Shown here in pieces: positions 1 to 12,277 of a stretch of DNA of 64,000 nt. The stretch comes from Owenia fusiformis. Lineage: Eukaryota; Annelida; Polychaeta; Sabellida; Oweniidae. The DNA lies in contig CAIIXF020000008.1 of the NCBI GenBank assembly GCA_903813345.2, positions 34,062,867 through 34,126,866 of the forward strand. The letters run 5' to 3'. Position 1 is the stretch's first letter. Each line of letters opens with the position of its first letter. The position numbers were made by a program, and so were the translations under genes. The notes below the pieces were generated by a model that was not told the origin of the DNA, made no database searches, and saw only the letters and a program-made list of their open reading frames with translations.

Positions 1-1794
1 CTCTTATATTTGGTAAGTAATTTTCTAGTGTACTTAAGCATCAATGAAGTAATGTCTATTTCATTTGGAACAAGATTATTTGCTATAAACCACAACAAAG
101 AATTATTAGTTTTTGTTTGACTGTCTCCGTCACAGATGAATTTGTGATATGATAGTTTTTGGCAAAAAAACAAAGCTTAATTGGAATAAAACATGAAATG
201 AATTTAAGAGAAGATTATGACATAGTGCAAAAAATTAAGTCACCCGGAACAGCGACAGCCATTAGCAACCAACATACAATTACAGTGTGTTTGATAAAGA
301 AACTGTTTGGAGTTATAGCAAATTTTTTTTATTCCTAATTGAATTATATTATGTTGCACAATTTTACTTTTGATGTAGAAATTGAATTTAATGATAAGGT
401 CATTGGCTTTATAATATAAACTGATTTGCCTGTGATAACAATATATTTACATTTGTGTACTGTGAATCGAGATGCATGGACTACATATTTAGACCTTGGG
501 TCTTGTAGAGATGTTATTGTTCTAGAACATGATGATTTTATGTACAGCTCATTCCATGCTTATATGTGCTGATTTGTTGCACAGGTGCCCTTGTGTTTGG
601 AGTGACACTTGGAGATAATGCTGGCACTACAGCTCTACTGGGTGATACTGAACCTGACCAAGTTATCAAGACTCTGATATCTCCAGGTGGGGAGATCTAT
701 GAGCACTTGATGGAGGTGATCAATGCCACATATGGGTATCTCGTCTCTCAGAAAGATGTATGGGAAGATTTTGAAAATGATCACGATATCTATGAAATAA
801 ACATGGGTAAAATTTGGACATTGATTTCTAACAGTAGCGGATCAATTAAATCAATACTTTTTAGCCTTGCTCTTGCTGCTGATTATGCTGTATGGTATCA
901 ATCTGATAAGCGACAGAAACTTGAGGGCGAGGCTGGTCAAATTGCTTACAACTTGAAAGTTGATATGAATGACATTTTTCACGACTTCGATATACCAACA
1001 AGTTTCAAACAGTATGATGAAAGTATTTTCAGATCTTTGCTCGATCTTCGTATTGAAATAAGGGATGATTATTGTGGTTGTCTAAAGAATGGCTCGTATA
1101 AGACACTGTATGCAGAAATGAAATCACTACAGAAAAGAGCCATTGGCTGGAGTATCATAATCCAAGAAGCAAGAAGGAAATATTTCAAAGGAATGCCTAA
1201 CCAATCTTTACGTCTTGCTGGCTTAAAGGCTGTTCTTGCCGCCCGTTATGCAAAAGAATTTAACTACAGATTAGTCCATTCAAGATTTCCAAATGTAGTA
1301 ACAAATATGATCACCAACGTGAAAAAGGTCATTAAACAAATGCTTTGGGTAAGTGAATTGCAATGCAATGGGATGAATATTCTTGGTCATCACTTATACA
1401 AATTTCTTAAATGAATTTACTGTTATTGGAAGCACTTACCATATGAGCTGTTGAATTTTCATTATTTATTATTCTATTAATATGAACATTTTAGAATGCT
1501 ATATACTTTTCTTTTGTCTTGTTATTTTCTTTTTATGGGAACAAACTTAAATAGTAAATCTTATTGCATTTTCAGTTATGGAAAAAGTACAAGATTGATG
1601 TAGATACAGATATAGATTTGAGTCTATTCTACATCAAAGGACCTAAAGATGGAGTAACAAGAAGTCCATATAACATTGACGAACTTCAAGAGGAAGCAAA
1701 ATGTGTACCCTCATCACCTGAATGGGTTGCTTGGGAGATGTTGTTCTATCAGGGATATAACTTTAAAATGTTGCCACTTCCGTCAATCAATTAA
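1..1794 (+). CDS. Unknown secreted protein family, copy A (5' partial, 3 exons)
   Basis: Exons are <1-12, 585-1348 and 1576-1794. The window opens on the last 12 bases of the signal-peptide exon, followed by a GTAAGT donor. The 585 acceptor (ACAG) and 1349 donor (GTAAGT) keep phase, and exon 3 (219 nt, stop at 1792-1794) has exactly the length of exon 3 in copies B and C. Downstream of the residual signal peptide (ALVFGVTLG) the product is largely helical and charged, with an early GDTEPDQ/ISPGGEIY block, an N-glycosylation site (NAT), a conserved Cys-Gly-Cys in DYCGC, and a C-terminal block starting LWKKYKI and containing RSPYNIDELQ. AATAAA is at 1828-1833. I do not recognise the family and assign no function. 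Exon structure is well supported by three-way conservation. It is much closer to copy C than to copy B. Confidence 0.8.
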
Positions 1795-2165
1795 TATTGT
1801 ATTTTTAGAGATTATTACTGTCTTTAGAATAAATATAGAACTACAGATATGAAATACACATACTGTATTACTGTTTTATTTGAAGTGTCCAACAATAAAT
1901 CGCAAGTCTACATGACACATGAATCACCAATCAAACAGATCAATGGTTTTTAACATATATCTGTCTGGCTCAACATCTACCAGTAATATCTGTAGAATCA
2001 GCTGTTAGGTTTACTAGTGGACATGATCCACCGCTTATAATCCCACTGAACAAAGGCCCGATGGTATAACAAATTGATTGCAAGGCAATTCAAAAACCTT
2101 GAATTTAAGTGTGCAACTGATTTTTTCTTCAAATTAATGTTTCAACTGTTCATTTTTTTCTCTTA
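1795..2165. other. 3' flank of copy A
   Basis: This is AT-rich sequence holding the AATAAA signal at 1828-1833. I see no further gene or clear repeat. Confidence 0.5.
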
Positions 2166-3065
2166 TTATGCACCCTTGGTATACGCAGCTAACGAAAATT
2201 GACCGGTACGGGTCAAAAGCTGGACCGGTACGGGTTAACGGTTTTATTTGAATTTAAAATAGCCATAACTTGCTCAATATTGACTTCCTCGTGTCTAATT
2301 TGAAATATATGATGCCTCCCGATGCTTTTAAGTACCCCAATTTTTTACAGATTATTAAACGGACCAAAACTCTCTAAATGCGCATTTATGCTCTTTTCTC
2401 TCGAGAACGACTGTCTCATTTTCACGATAACTTTTATTTAGTACTTCTAACATATAAGATCTATGTTTCCCCATCAAGGTATGATGTAAATGACATGCTA
2501 TTTACATCTTGTGAGTTTCAATGACGCGCCTTTGATTTTATAAAAAATGCCAAACTTTGTGACAAAGAATTTCATCCTGCTTGCAGCGAGAAGACGGACC
2601 GGTTCGGGGCAATCTGCTTGCAGCGAGAAGACGGACCAGTTCGGGGCAATAGCTGATGAAATTCTTTGTTACAAAGTTTGGCATTTTTTATAAAATCAAA
2701 CGCGCGTCATTGAAACTCACAAGATGTTAATAGCATGTCATTTACATCATACCTTGATGGGGAAAAATAGACCTTATATGTTAGAAGTACTAAATAAAAG
2801 TTATCGTGAAAATGAGACAGTCGTTCTCGAGAGAAAAGAGCATAAATGCGCATTTAGAGAGTTTTGGTCCGTTTAAAAATCTGTAAAAAATTGGGGTAGT
2901 TAAAAGCATCGGGAGGCATCATATATTTCAAATTAGACACGAGGAAGTCAATATTGAGCAAGTTATGGCTGTTTTAAATTCAAATAAAACCGTTAACCCG
3001 TACCGGTCCAGCTTTTGACCCGTATCGGTCAATTTTCGTTAGCTTAGTATACCAAGGGTGTTATG
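2166..3065. mobile_element. 890-bp foldback (palindromic) element with 5-bp TSD
   Basis: The element spans 2171-3060. Its outer ends are CACCCTTGGTATA and the reverse complement. The arms (about 2171-2587 and 2643-3060) are near-perfect inverted copies of each other, for example the paired CCGGTACGGGT blocks near 2202-2240 and 2997-3030. The central spacer near 2583-2650 holds two direct copies of a roughly 35-bp unit (GCAGCGAGAAGACGGACC). TTATG is duplicated at 2166-2170 and 3061-3065, which marks insertion. No coding capacity is seen, so it is a non-autonomous DNA element. The 5-bp duplication and 5'-CAC terminus are shared with the 42650-43186 element. Confidence 0.85.
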
Positions 3066-3124
3066 GATTTTCAACAATTGTAGGCAAGATTCTACCTGTA
3101 GTAGGATATCACTTCGTTGCTTAT

Positions 3125-3880
3125 AAAACAATGTTCAAAGGAGCACGTAGGTTATCGCAAACAATTTCAAACAATTCTAACTTGAATTATGAATATTTTC
3201 TGATCATGAACATGGGTGTATCGTTTAGATCCATTCATTATCTTCAAGAAAAGTATATATAATGATAATTTAGTTAATCAGACCTAAGTGATATTGAAGG
3301 GGCAATGGACCAATCAACATACTTTTTCAAAAATGTTGACCTAATTTTCACCAAAAATGCAGCCTATTATTATATTGTTGAATGCAGAATTAGAATGTGC
3401 TTTGGGACATGTTCAATTTCCTAAAAGGAAAATTTGATTGCTCCAGGGACTTTAAAGGTATTCAATTTGGATGACCAAAATGAACTGAAACCAATGGATA
3501 GCATGAGATTTTTCAATGGAGAAATAACATGTGGAACACTTATCTTAATGCAATTAAGTTTTTCTTTCAAGATCTATTTGATACATCAAAATAAAGAATA
3601 GAAATGCATTAAACATTTTAAAAAATGATTGCATTTTTGGTGAAAATGGGGTCAACATCTTCAAAATGGGGTCAAAAAGTGTGTTGATGGGTTAATTGCT
3701 AGTTAAATATCTCAGAGTTTGTTTGAATTTATTATTACTGTGCATAATTTTCTTTGAGATAATGAATTGATCTAAAAGATAAACTTGTCTTCATTGTCAG
3801 AAAATACTCATAATCCAAGCTATAACCTTCTGAAATTGTTTGCGATAACCCACGTGCTCCTTTATGAATATTTGTTTTCC
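3125..3880. repeat. Imperfect long inverted repeat (about 0.75 kb)
   Basis: AAAGGAGCACGTAGGTTATC at 3137 and onward (to about 3215) is inverted at about 3785-3863. An inner pair, around 3310-3360 and 3625-3690, is also inverted and shares motifs such as TTTTGGTGAAAATG. The layout is that of an older, diverged foldback element. No target duplication could be fixed. Confidence 0.65.
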
Positions 3881-4047
3881 CTTATCTATGGACAATTTGG
3901 TTGCTTTGTAAGATCATTAGTCGACTGCGTGCAAGCAGTTCAATAATCAGCTGTAGGGAGCATGTTTGAACTTTCTTGTTATCATCAAGTAACTATTGAT
4001 AAAAAAGACACAACACAATTATATCTTTGTAGATACATAGGGTTATT

Positions 4048-4942
4048 GTATCTCATACTTGAGTGGGTTTGGGGTAGATATCACCCGGGAATATATATCG
4101 TATCTGAGGAGCGGGCAGGATATATTGTATATATCCCGCTCCAGGCCAAATGCGGGCAGATATAATATATCCATCCCGCTCCCGGGAATTTTTCAAAAGT
4201 TTAAAAAAGTTTAAATATCAAAAGTTTTAATTTTTTAATTTTAAAATTTAATTTTTTTAAGTTTAAATGTTACAATTTCATTGTATTGAACAAAAAGAAT
4301 ATTACGAAAATGTTAAATATAAATATCTTGTCATTTGAAAAAGGTGGAAAAGGTTATATCTACCCTAAACCCACTCAAGTATAGTTAGTTTTTATGGTTT
4401 CTTTATTTTACTTTACAAAATTATCTACAAATGACAGGGCCGAGGCTGAAATCAGCATTATTGGCCCTGTTAATACAAAGTTTATTCAAATTTACAAAAT
4501 AGCAACAAAATGACTACCAACATGTATGTATGCATGGCAGGAATGTGTTAAAACTATATAATTATATCAATGCATTCACACAAAAAGGATGTAAAATGCT
4601 TCAATATTGAAGAATTGCATGTTATGCTAACTCCATCTCTGCCATACATTAAGATATTCAGCTTTTGCTCTATAGAGCATCCTGTAAAGAAAATGTTCAT
4701 TTCTGGCATGTTCCTGAGTTCCCCCCAAAGTTTCTCTCTTATAACATTCAACAGAGGGCATTTGAAGATTAGATGCTTTGTAGTTTGTTGTTTAAAACCA
4801 CAGATGCATTTGGGACTGTCAATACCTTGAAAATTATGTTGAAAAAGATGACCAGTAAAAATGAAATCACATCTTGTTCTATTCAGTAAAATTTCTTCTT
4901 TTCTTGTAACATCCAGGTTTGACCCACTCAAGTATGAGATAC
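4048..4942. mobile_element. Small TIR element interrupted by a LINE
   Basis: GTATCTCATACTTGAGTGGG at 4048 is inverted at the right end, where the sequence reads CCCACTCAAGTATGAGATAC up to 4942. A further inverted pair (GGGGTAGATAT near 4074; ATATCTACCC near 4356) follows inside. Removing the LINE insertion and one target copy leaves a palindromic unit of about 340 bp. The interior (4080-4190) is rich in short palindromes such as GATATATTGTATATATC. Confidence 0.6.
4383..4921 (-). mobile_element. 5'-truncated non-LTR retrotransposon with 14-bp TSD
   Basis: ACCCACTCAAGTAT is present at 4369-4382 and again at 4922-4935, exactly flanking 539 bp. The minus strand encodes the tail end of a LINE ORF2 (from about 4918 down to the stop at 4554): a Cys-rich segment with SPKCICG, TTKHLIFKCPL and an upstream LLNRTRCD block. 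These are the C-terminal zinc-knuckle-like features of reverse-transcriptase ORFs of many non-LTR elements. The reverse transcriptase core is absent, as expected for 5' truncation. The apparent ORF continuing beyond 4921 is read-through into host sequence. Confidence 0.75.
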
Positions 4943-4946
4943 ACCA

Positions 4947-5089
4947 GTTATGCACGGTCGGTTTGGATACATGAAATATCCCTTGGGATATACAATACAT
5001 CTTCCCTCGGTCCCTTCGGTCCCTCGGGAAGATATATTGTATATCCCTCGGAATATTCCCTGTATCCAAAACCTCCCAGTGCATAACCC
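4947..5089. repeat. 143-bp hairpin/cruciform sequence
   Basis: GTTATGCAC at 4947 pairs with GTGCATAAC at 5081-5089. Inside, TTTGGATACATG / CTGTATCCAAA and ATATCCC...GATATACAATA / TATTGTATATCCC pair in turn, giving arms of about 60 bp around a CCTTCGG-containing centre. A similar palindrome with CCCTTCGGG at its centre lies at 46655-46813. Confidence 0.75.
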
Positions 5090-6590
5090 CTATATATGCA
5101 CCTTATTCACAAAGATATCTTTTTTCTTTTAATTGTTTAAATGGCGTCTTTTGGGCATTGGTTTTGTTGTAGAACCATACAGTCTTTCACTGCACTTTCC
5201 TCACCATTATACTAAATCATGAAGAATACAGTCCAAACATTAGCATTAGAAGTTGTATTATTGTTGAACTGGGCATATGTTGATGGTAGCCCCATAGTGC
5301 TACATACAACCTGTGCTTCTTTTGATGTCAGATTTGTTTCCATGCAGATATTCCCCATTGTTTGCCATAGTACATCTCCACCAGTCTGGTATGTTGTGTC
5401 TGTCTGACATGCTCTAGTTTCATGTTAGGTGAATGGGCATGTTCTTTCCATTCAAAATGGCGGCAATCCTATAGGTTTTTATTTGTAATGTAACATCTCA
5501 GTTCAAATAGTCAGATGGGTCCCTGTTTGTGCCAGTCATTCAATAAACTTGTTAAAAAAATTCCAGTAAGTGTATGCGGTCCATTGTCATAGAAGCCCAA
5601 CTGTCAACAAAGGTCATTCACAAGATAGAGTTTTTAAAACAATTTGAATTATATTTGATTATATAATAACCAATATAATATAGTGCTATGAAAAAAAATG
5701 TATAGTATAGGAAGCAGAGGATTTTGTGTTAGATACAAATCTTAATTTGGGATAATACTGAACTGAGAAAAAAGTATTTACATTGAAAACAGCATTTGAA
5801 GTTAAGAGATCCATAATGCTGCAGGCCCATGTTTCACAAAGTGTATGTTATGAATTACTCTTGAATTAAAAGATGGCGTATGGTTGAAATTCTATCAAAA
5901 ATGAATGGATCATGTGATCCAAACAACTTAGCCATCTTACAGTGGCAAAGCTAAAAACTTGACATATAATAATTTTATAATTTATGCAAACTCTGGTGTG
6001 GTCTGTTTAAGCTGTTTATGGTGTCAAATGAAAGATCAAGTACTTATCAATACATTGGAAATACTATGAAGATTAAAAGTAAGACTTCATTTTGCCAAAA
6101 AATGCTGAAAATATGCAGTGTCCCTTTAATTTAATGATTCATGAAACAGTGTTGATTGAATCTGGCTGAAACCTAAATGGCATAATATGGGATGACCCTG
6201 TCAATGTACTTATTGTGATTAATCATAGATTTTTTGATTGTCAAACGAATAGACCAAGCAAGGTTTTAAAGAATCTTATCATTGTATCAATGGACATTTT
6301 TTTTAAAGTCATGAAAAATGATTAAATGACATAAATGTATAAATAAAAGTTTCTTTTCACTGAATTTAGATATGCTATTAAAAAATGAAAAGTTAGTCGT
6401 TAGAGGTCAAAAGTGTAAATCTCTTCAAACTCATGAAGAACCTAGAATTAGCAAGATTTTAAAGCTATATGGAAACTTCTCTATCGGTAGTCAGTGTTGA
6501 CACAATGGCAACATTTTTCACGTGAAATTTTATGTTTATATTTGCTTTTGGGGGATTCGCTTTAACAATCCATGCATTTGTGTGTTTCAG
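5090..6590. other. No gene seen
   Basis: AT-rich sequence upstream of the first visible EML exon. Short open frames show no recognisable domain. If EML exons precede 6591 they lie outside the window or were missed. The last 40 bases are a usable polypyrimidine tract ending in TTTCAG. Confidence 0.4.
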
Positions 6591-9331
6591 GGGCATATGG
6601 ATGAACTATGGGGTCTGGCAGTGCATCCAAACCAGCACCAATTCTTGACCTGTTCCTATGACAAAACTGTGTATCTGTGGGATGCTCTTACTCACACTGC
6701 TGTTTGGAACAAAGAACTCAATGTAAGTTTTAGATAAAGTCAAAATTGAAGTAGAATGTAATACCAGTTCTTTTAAAACATGTTCCAATTACTGAGGTAC
6801 AGTTATCATGTAGTCAGTGGGTCAGAGGATTTTTTTGAAAAAATTTTGACTTCAATAATGTTTTGAATATCTAAATTCTAGAGACTTACTGTAAGTTTTA
6901 TAGAATAAGGATTTCTGTATATAGCTTACAAAATGAAGATTTTCAATGAATTCAATATAAGTTTAATGAATGACAGTCCAACCATTGGGGTAGTTTACTC
7001 AAATTGATATTTTCTGACTCTAAATAATTTGTATTATTTTATTGTTTGTTTTTAAAATATCAAGATGAGATAGTGCTCAACATATACAACAATTGAGTAT
7101 GGATCCATTCTAAGGTTCTAAACAAAGTTGCCAAATCGACAGGCTGGCAATCAATCCCATTAGTCACCAGTCTTTTCAAGAAAGATGCCAAAAGTGATTG
7201 GCAATGTCATTGACTTTTGCTGCAACTTATAAACAATTACAATTTTTTTTTACTCATTTTATTTTGGTCTTTTCAAGGATGGTGCCCACTCCGCATGTTT
7301 CCATCCAAATGGTCAACTGGTTGCTATAGGAACCCAATATGGCCGCTGGATTGTGCTTGATCTTACAAGTCGTGACATCGTTACTGTGCACACGGATGGC
7401 AATGAACAAATAGAATGTCTTGAATACTCCAAAGGTATGTTAGGATACAGGGGTGGGTTTTGCATTTTTGGAACCGTCATAACTTGCGATTAGGTTTCAA
7501 GTCTTTGTTCCTCAAAAAGTAGACAGTGATTTTCATGGCATTGAAGTTATGATATAAAAACAAACCATGGGGATCTAACTCACTGTTTAAACCTTATTAG
7601 GACTACTAGCTCATTTTCAAACATTGTTTTGAACACTGTCAAAGAAGCTTTCATTTGATGTATCCCCTGAAAATATGAATTCGGTCGTGAACTAATAAAG
7701 AATTAATCAAAGATGAAAGTTAGTAGAAAAATAAAATAAAAAAAATTCAGGCAAGCAATGTTTTGGATTAAGACTCATCTGTAACAAATTATTCATAACA
7801 TTCTAATTTATTCTCCTTGTTCTAGATGGAGGGCACCTGGCAGTGGCCTCTAGAGATAACATTATATATGTCTACCAAGTCTCCGATGATGGAAAGAAAT
7901 ATTCACGCATAGGCAAATGTCAGGTATGGACATTAATTCAATTATTGTGATATAGTATTTTTCACTTTGAAGTGAATGTATAAATAGTATGGCATGCCAA
8001 TCAATCCAATATTCTATTTATTTATGCTTGCCAGTCCAATGTTATGATATTGGGCTATCATTGTCTCAAAAGAGCTTGAAGTATTAATGAGGAATAGTTC
8101 AAAATTTTAAAATGTTTTAATGTATAAACTGAAATGATAAAGTTTAGTTTTTGTCTCAAATTATATCCTTATTAAATTATTACAATAAATCATTTTCAAA
8201 TATAATATTCCTCATTTCAAAAAAATTGTTAACCAATAATGTACCAATTTGTACTGTTAATTAAGATGTTCATGAACTCTGAAATTGACACCATGAACAT
8301 TCTTGACTGACTTAGTTTTATTGTGTTGTACTTTTTATTGTCAATTATTTGTTTGCTTGTAGGGTCACTCCAGTTTTGTGACTCACATTGATTGGTCCAG
8401 TGATAGTCAATACTTACAGAGTAACTCAGGGGACTATGAGATATTATACTGTAAGTTATGACTAATTATAAGGAATTTTTGTTGAAAGTTATGACTAAAA
8501 TATTATACTAAAATGTCACCTAAAATATATGAGCTACTTACTTGTGTATTCACATCAATCTAAAAGATTCATGTCACGGAATTGGTCTTTCAAAAATGTT
8601 TTTAGGGAATGCTGGGACATGCCGTCACATCACATCGCCAACAACAATGGCCAATGTAGAATGGGCGACACAGTATTGCACGTTGGGATTCTCTGTATGT
8701 GGAATCTGGCCAGAGGGCGCTGATGGAACTGACGTCAATGGTTGTGCAAGATCAAACAAACATCATTTACTTGCAAGCGCTGATGATTTTGGCAAAGTGA
8801 AATTATTCCGTTACCCAGCATGCCAGACTAAGGTGAGTGGCAAAATATACGAGAAACATGGGATGATAACCTTCTTTTGGAAAAGTTGTTCTGCAAGGGT
8901 TGGATTGAAATATCTATATTTTTTGACAAAACCTATTTTTGGCTCATATGGAATGGACTGTTTGTCTATCAATCCTTCTGTATATCTGTTCTTAAGTCCA
9001 TCAACTACCAGTTAAACCCACCAAATGGTGCCTTTTTATTTTTTTATGAATTTTGAATTAAGGGACATTAATTTTTATCTCTCAGTATTTTAAAGAAAAG
9101 CAGTTCCATGCATCATCAATATATTAGTTTACCGACTATCCTATGTCACTAATGAAAAAAGGCATCAAAAATAATTATTTCATTTCTATTATCATACAAT
9201 TTCAGTCTGCTTGCCACATTTATGGAGGACACAGCAGTCACGTAACAGCTGTACGATTCCTCTACGATGACTCCCGTCTCCTCTCTGTAGGAGGTAAAGA
9301 TATGGCTGTCATGCAGTGGGAGGTCTTATAA
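6591..9331 (+). CDS. EML: EML-family WD40 protein, C-terminal six exons
   Basis: Exons 6591-6722, 7278-7434, 7826-7923, 8363-8450, 8606-8832 and 9206-9331 (stop) join in phase to 275 residues. The translation follows the last WD repeats of echinoderm microtubule-associated protein-like proteins. It opens GHMDELWGLAVHP, with CSYDKTVYLWD, then AIGTQYGRWIVLD, HIDWSSDSQYL, ILYWNAGTCRHITS, the hallmark EGADGTDVN and LLASADDFGKVKLF, and ends GGKDMAVMQWEVL. EML proteins bind microtubules through an N-terminal coiled coil and a tandem atypical beta-propeller; only the distal propeller blades lie here. Each visible junction has a clean GT-AG pair. The HELP domain and first propeller are not in the window, so the gene starts upstream (copy A would then lie within one of its introns) or is 5'-truncated. 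Confidence 0.9.
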
Positions 9332-10692
9332 TAAGCAATAGTGTTATCCTGCGTCTTATAAAGTGAGCAACAGTGGTGTGCTATGTTGCTATGGCAGCAC
9401 ATATAATGAAAACAGTGTCAAGGGCATTGTCCTTGGTAGCAGGGATACAAATATGAGCTGGATTATGTGGAAAATACCAGATGGCTCACTAGACTACAAG
9501 ATCTTGAATTATGTCAAATCGAATAGATTGCTTGCATAATATATTTAATTTATTGGCGGATGTTTGAGTGAACCCTTTGTCCATTGTTGTAATGAGATAT
9601 TTCTTGTTGTTTGTAAGCTGAACAAAAATTCCTATGTTAAATGTCAATATGAGGAAATAACCCCGACCTCTATTCAATCGTCCCAGTTTTCCATTTCTGC
9701 AGTATGAAGACGGTATTATGGAGAATCTTTATCATGGAGAATTTTCACTTAGGTAAAATTTGCCACGGATTTTCATTATCATTAACCAATTCTTAAAACC
9801 AATACAATCGTGATCACAATTAAAACAGCAGTGAAACATGTAAGAAATTTATCTCAGTTGTTTTACTGTTTTAATAGTTCACTAATTTCTCTTGCTGGAA
9901 CTTGCTGGAAACTTGGAGGGGTGCCAATTATAACATTACACCATATGTGTTCAATTATAAAAAGAATCACAAGCTTTATGTTAAAGAAATTTATCACGGA
10001 TTTTCACTATCCATGTGGATTTTGAATTTTATGAAAAATTGTATATTATTGATTAAATAATGCACTACATACACTACTGTACATGTTTAGTAAGTAAATT
10101 AGCTACATATATTTATTATCAATTTACATTAGATACTGAAACATGTTGGTGTTGTAGTAATAGTTTATAGTTAAGAATTAATAATGTATTTAACATTGTA
10201 AAAATGTACATAAAAATATTTACTTTTGAATGATTTGGTAGTTTGTGTATGAAAATACTAGCCAAGCAAAGACGGTATTTATTTACCATATGTTACCAGC
10301 TCCCATAGTGATATTCAATTTATATTGGTTGAATTGAATGCTAATGTAAGTAAATGACACATTCAAAATATTTTTAAATTACTGTGTATGATAGATATTG
10401 GTAGTGAGAAATTGGGTTTCTAGAAACATATAGGCTGCCCATGTTAATTAAAACATGTATTTTTGTCAATTATCATATTAGACTTTTAATTGAGAGTTCA
10501 TATATGTATACTATGTGGGGTAGATTTCACTACAAAATGTTTAAATTTGCATTTATGTTAATGTATTTATAACTGCTAGACTTGCAACCTTTTTAACACA
10601 ACTTTCTTGCACACAATTTTTGGGACAATATTTTTATGTCCTGCCCATTAATTAATTAAAATCACCAGACAAGAATTATATAATTTAAAATA
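9332..10692. other. EML 3' UTR / AT-rich intergenic
   Basis: Presumed EML 3' UTR followed by AT-rich DNA. No gene is recognised. Confidence 0.4.
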
Positions 10693-10769
10693 TACAGGGT
10701 GAGCAAAATGTATCCCATTCTGAACTTACAAGAATGTAATAAAAGTAATATGTTTGGGCCCACCCTGTA
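10693..10769. mobile_element. 77-bp MITE with CAGGGTG ends
   Basis: TACAGGGTGAGC at the left and CCACCCTGTA at the right form short terminal inverted repeats around about 55 bp. The CAGGGTG terminus is shared with the elements at 14332 and 35116 and the left end at 49754, all of Tc1/mariner type by terminus and TA-rich flanks. Confidence 0.6.
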
Positions 10770-10889
10770 TTTCACCAAGCAAGAATTATATTTATGTATT
10801 TTACCAATTTCAATGTTACAGTTTGAAAGACAAAATAAGGCTACATTGTTATTACATATGTATTTCTGAAAAATAATCCTTGCCATGGT

Positions 10890-11225
10890 GGCAGTTGTCA
10901 TGCATGGATGACACTTTTTGTACATGGGTGACATTTATCATACCTTTGGTGGCAATTGTTGTGCAAAGATGATACTTGTTATACATAGGTGACAATTGTT
11001 ATACATGGGTGACCATTGTTTTGCATGGGTGACATTTGTCATACATGGACAACAAATATTATACATAGGTGACAATTGTTGTACATGGGTGACAATTAAC
11101 AGTTGTTATGCATATGTGATACTTGTTATACATGGGTGACAGTTTTTATGCATAGGTGCCACTTGTTATGCATGGGTGACAATTAACAGTTGTTATGCAT
11201 AGGGAACAACTGTTATGCATGAATG
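10890..11225. repeat. Degenerate minisatellite, 20-21 bp unit
   Basis: About 16 variant copies of a unit close to TTATACATGGGTGACAATTG, with alternating CATGGGTGAC / CATAGGTGAC. The array is imperfect and has no unique spacers. Confidence 0.85.
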
Positions 11226-11570
11226 GCATTTAATCATGAATTACCTAAAAAGGATAATGCCTTATCCAACCTAAGAATTTTAATAACATACCAAATATGG
11301 AGTCCTTGCCAATCAAGCTTAAAATGTTTGATGTTATAATTATGATTAGTGTTAATTTATTTCTATTCAATGACAATTTGGTGTAGAAACTGTGATAGTA
11401 AAACCATGACTATAAACCAATGAATTAAAAATCATTAACTTGTACTGCAATCCTGGTTGTTGTTTTGTTGTTGTCAGAGTAACAGTAAAGGGAAATTAAT
11501 CTATTGAATTTTCAATAAAAATATTTAATCAGGAAGTATAAGAGTAGTTTGTAGTCTCTGGACTTCCCCT
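11226..11570. other. No gene seen
   Basis: AT-rich sequence. AATAAA near 11514-11519 could be a distal EML polyadenylation signal, but nothing ties it to that gene. Confidence 0.3.
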
Positions 11571-11589
11571 TTCTGCTACTACTTTCTTG

Positions 11590-11860
11590 GTGTATTTGAA
11601 GTTGAGATAATGGGGAGGATGGGAGATAAGGGGGATTGGTGAAGGGAGGGAAGGTTGAGATAAGGAGGAGGGGTCTGAAAGGAGGCAGGGGAGGTAATGG
11701 AATGTTGAGATAAGGGGAGGGGATAGATAAGGATTGGATAAAGGGGAGGGAATAGATAAGGGGAGAAATTTGAGATAAGGGGGAGGAGTGACATAAGGGT
11801 AGAGGTGAGATAAGGGAGCCTGAAAAGAAGAAATGGTAGATAAGAGGAAGGACGGTATTA
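11590..11860. repeat. Polypurine tract rich in GGGAGATAAGG
   Basis: The plus strand is almost purely purine for about 250 bases, built on short variants of GAGATAAGGGGAGG. The minus-strand open frame across it is low-complexity Pro/Leu/Ser and is not a gene. Confidence 0.8.
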
Positions 11861-12048
11861 TTCTAGCAAAACTAGTTTTAGACTATACACAAATTAGTTA
11901 TGTTACAGTCACAACTGTTGGGTGTGTTTCATATATTTAAGTACTTTACCTTATTAGGCTACCTCTGTATACATAAATCAAGTCATGAATTGATACAGTC
12001 CTTACTTACAACTTTCAAAATTACCATCATCCTTTTTACATTAAGACC

Positions 12049-12262
12049 AAACTTGTAAAATTGTCAACCAGCAATGGCTGATTTTAAACTTGTGAAATTG
12101 TTTACCAGCAGTGGCTGATTTTAAACTTGTGAAATTGTCAACCAGCAATGGGTGATTTTAAACTTGTAAATTGTCAACCAGCAATGGCTGATTTTGAACT
12201 TGTAGTCAACCAGCAATGGTGATTTCAAACTTATGAACTTTTTTACCATCAATGGCTGATTC
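12049..12262. repeat. 38-bp tandem repeat, about 5.5 copies
   Basis: Successive units start near 12049, 12087, 12125, 12163 and 12199. Each carries AACTTGTGAAATTGTCAACC followed by AGCAATGGCTGATTTT, with small deletions in later copies. Confidence 0.9.
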
Positions 12263-12277
12263 CCAGTGGACAGCCCT

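Noticed and set aside
10890-11225. Regular short repeats resembling a CRISPR array
   Set aside because: Repeats are contiguous and imperfect, without unique spacers, in eukaryotic DNA. It is a minisatellite.
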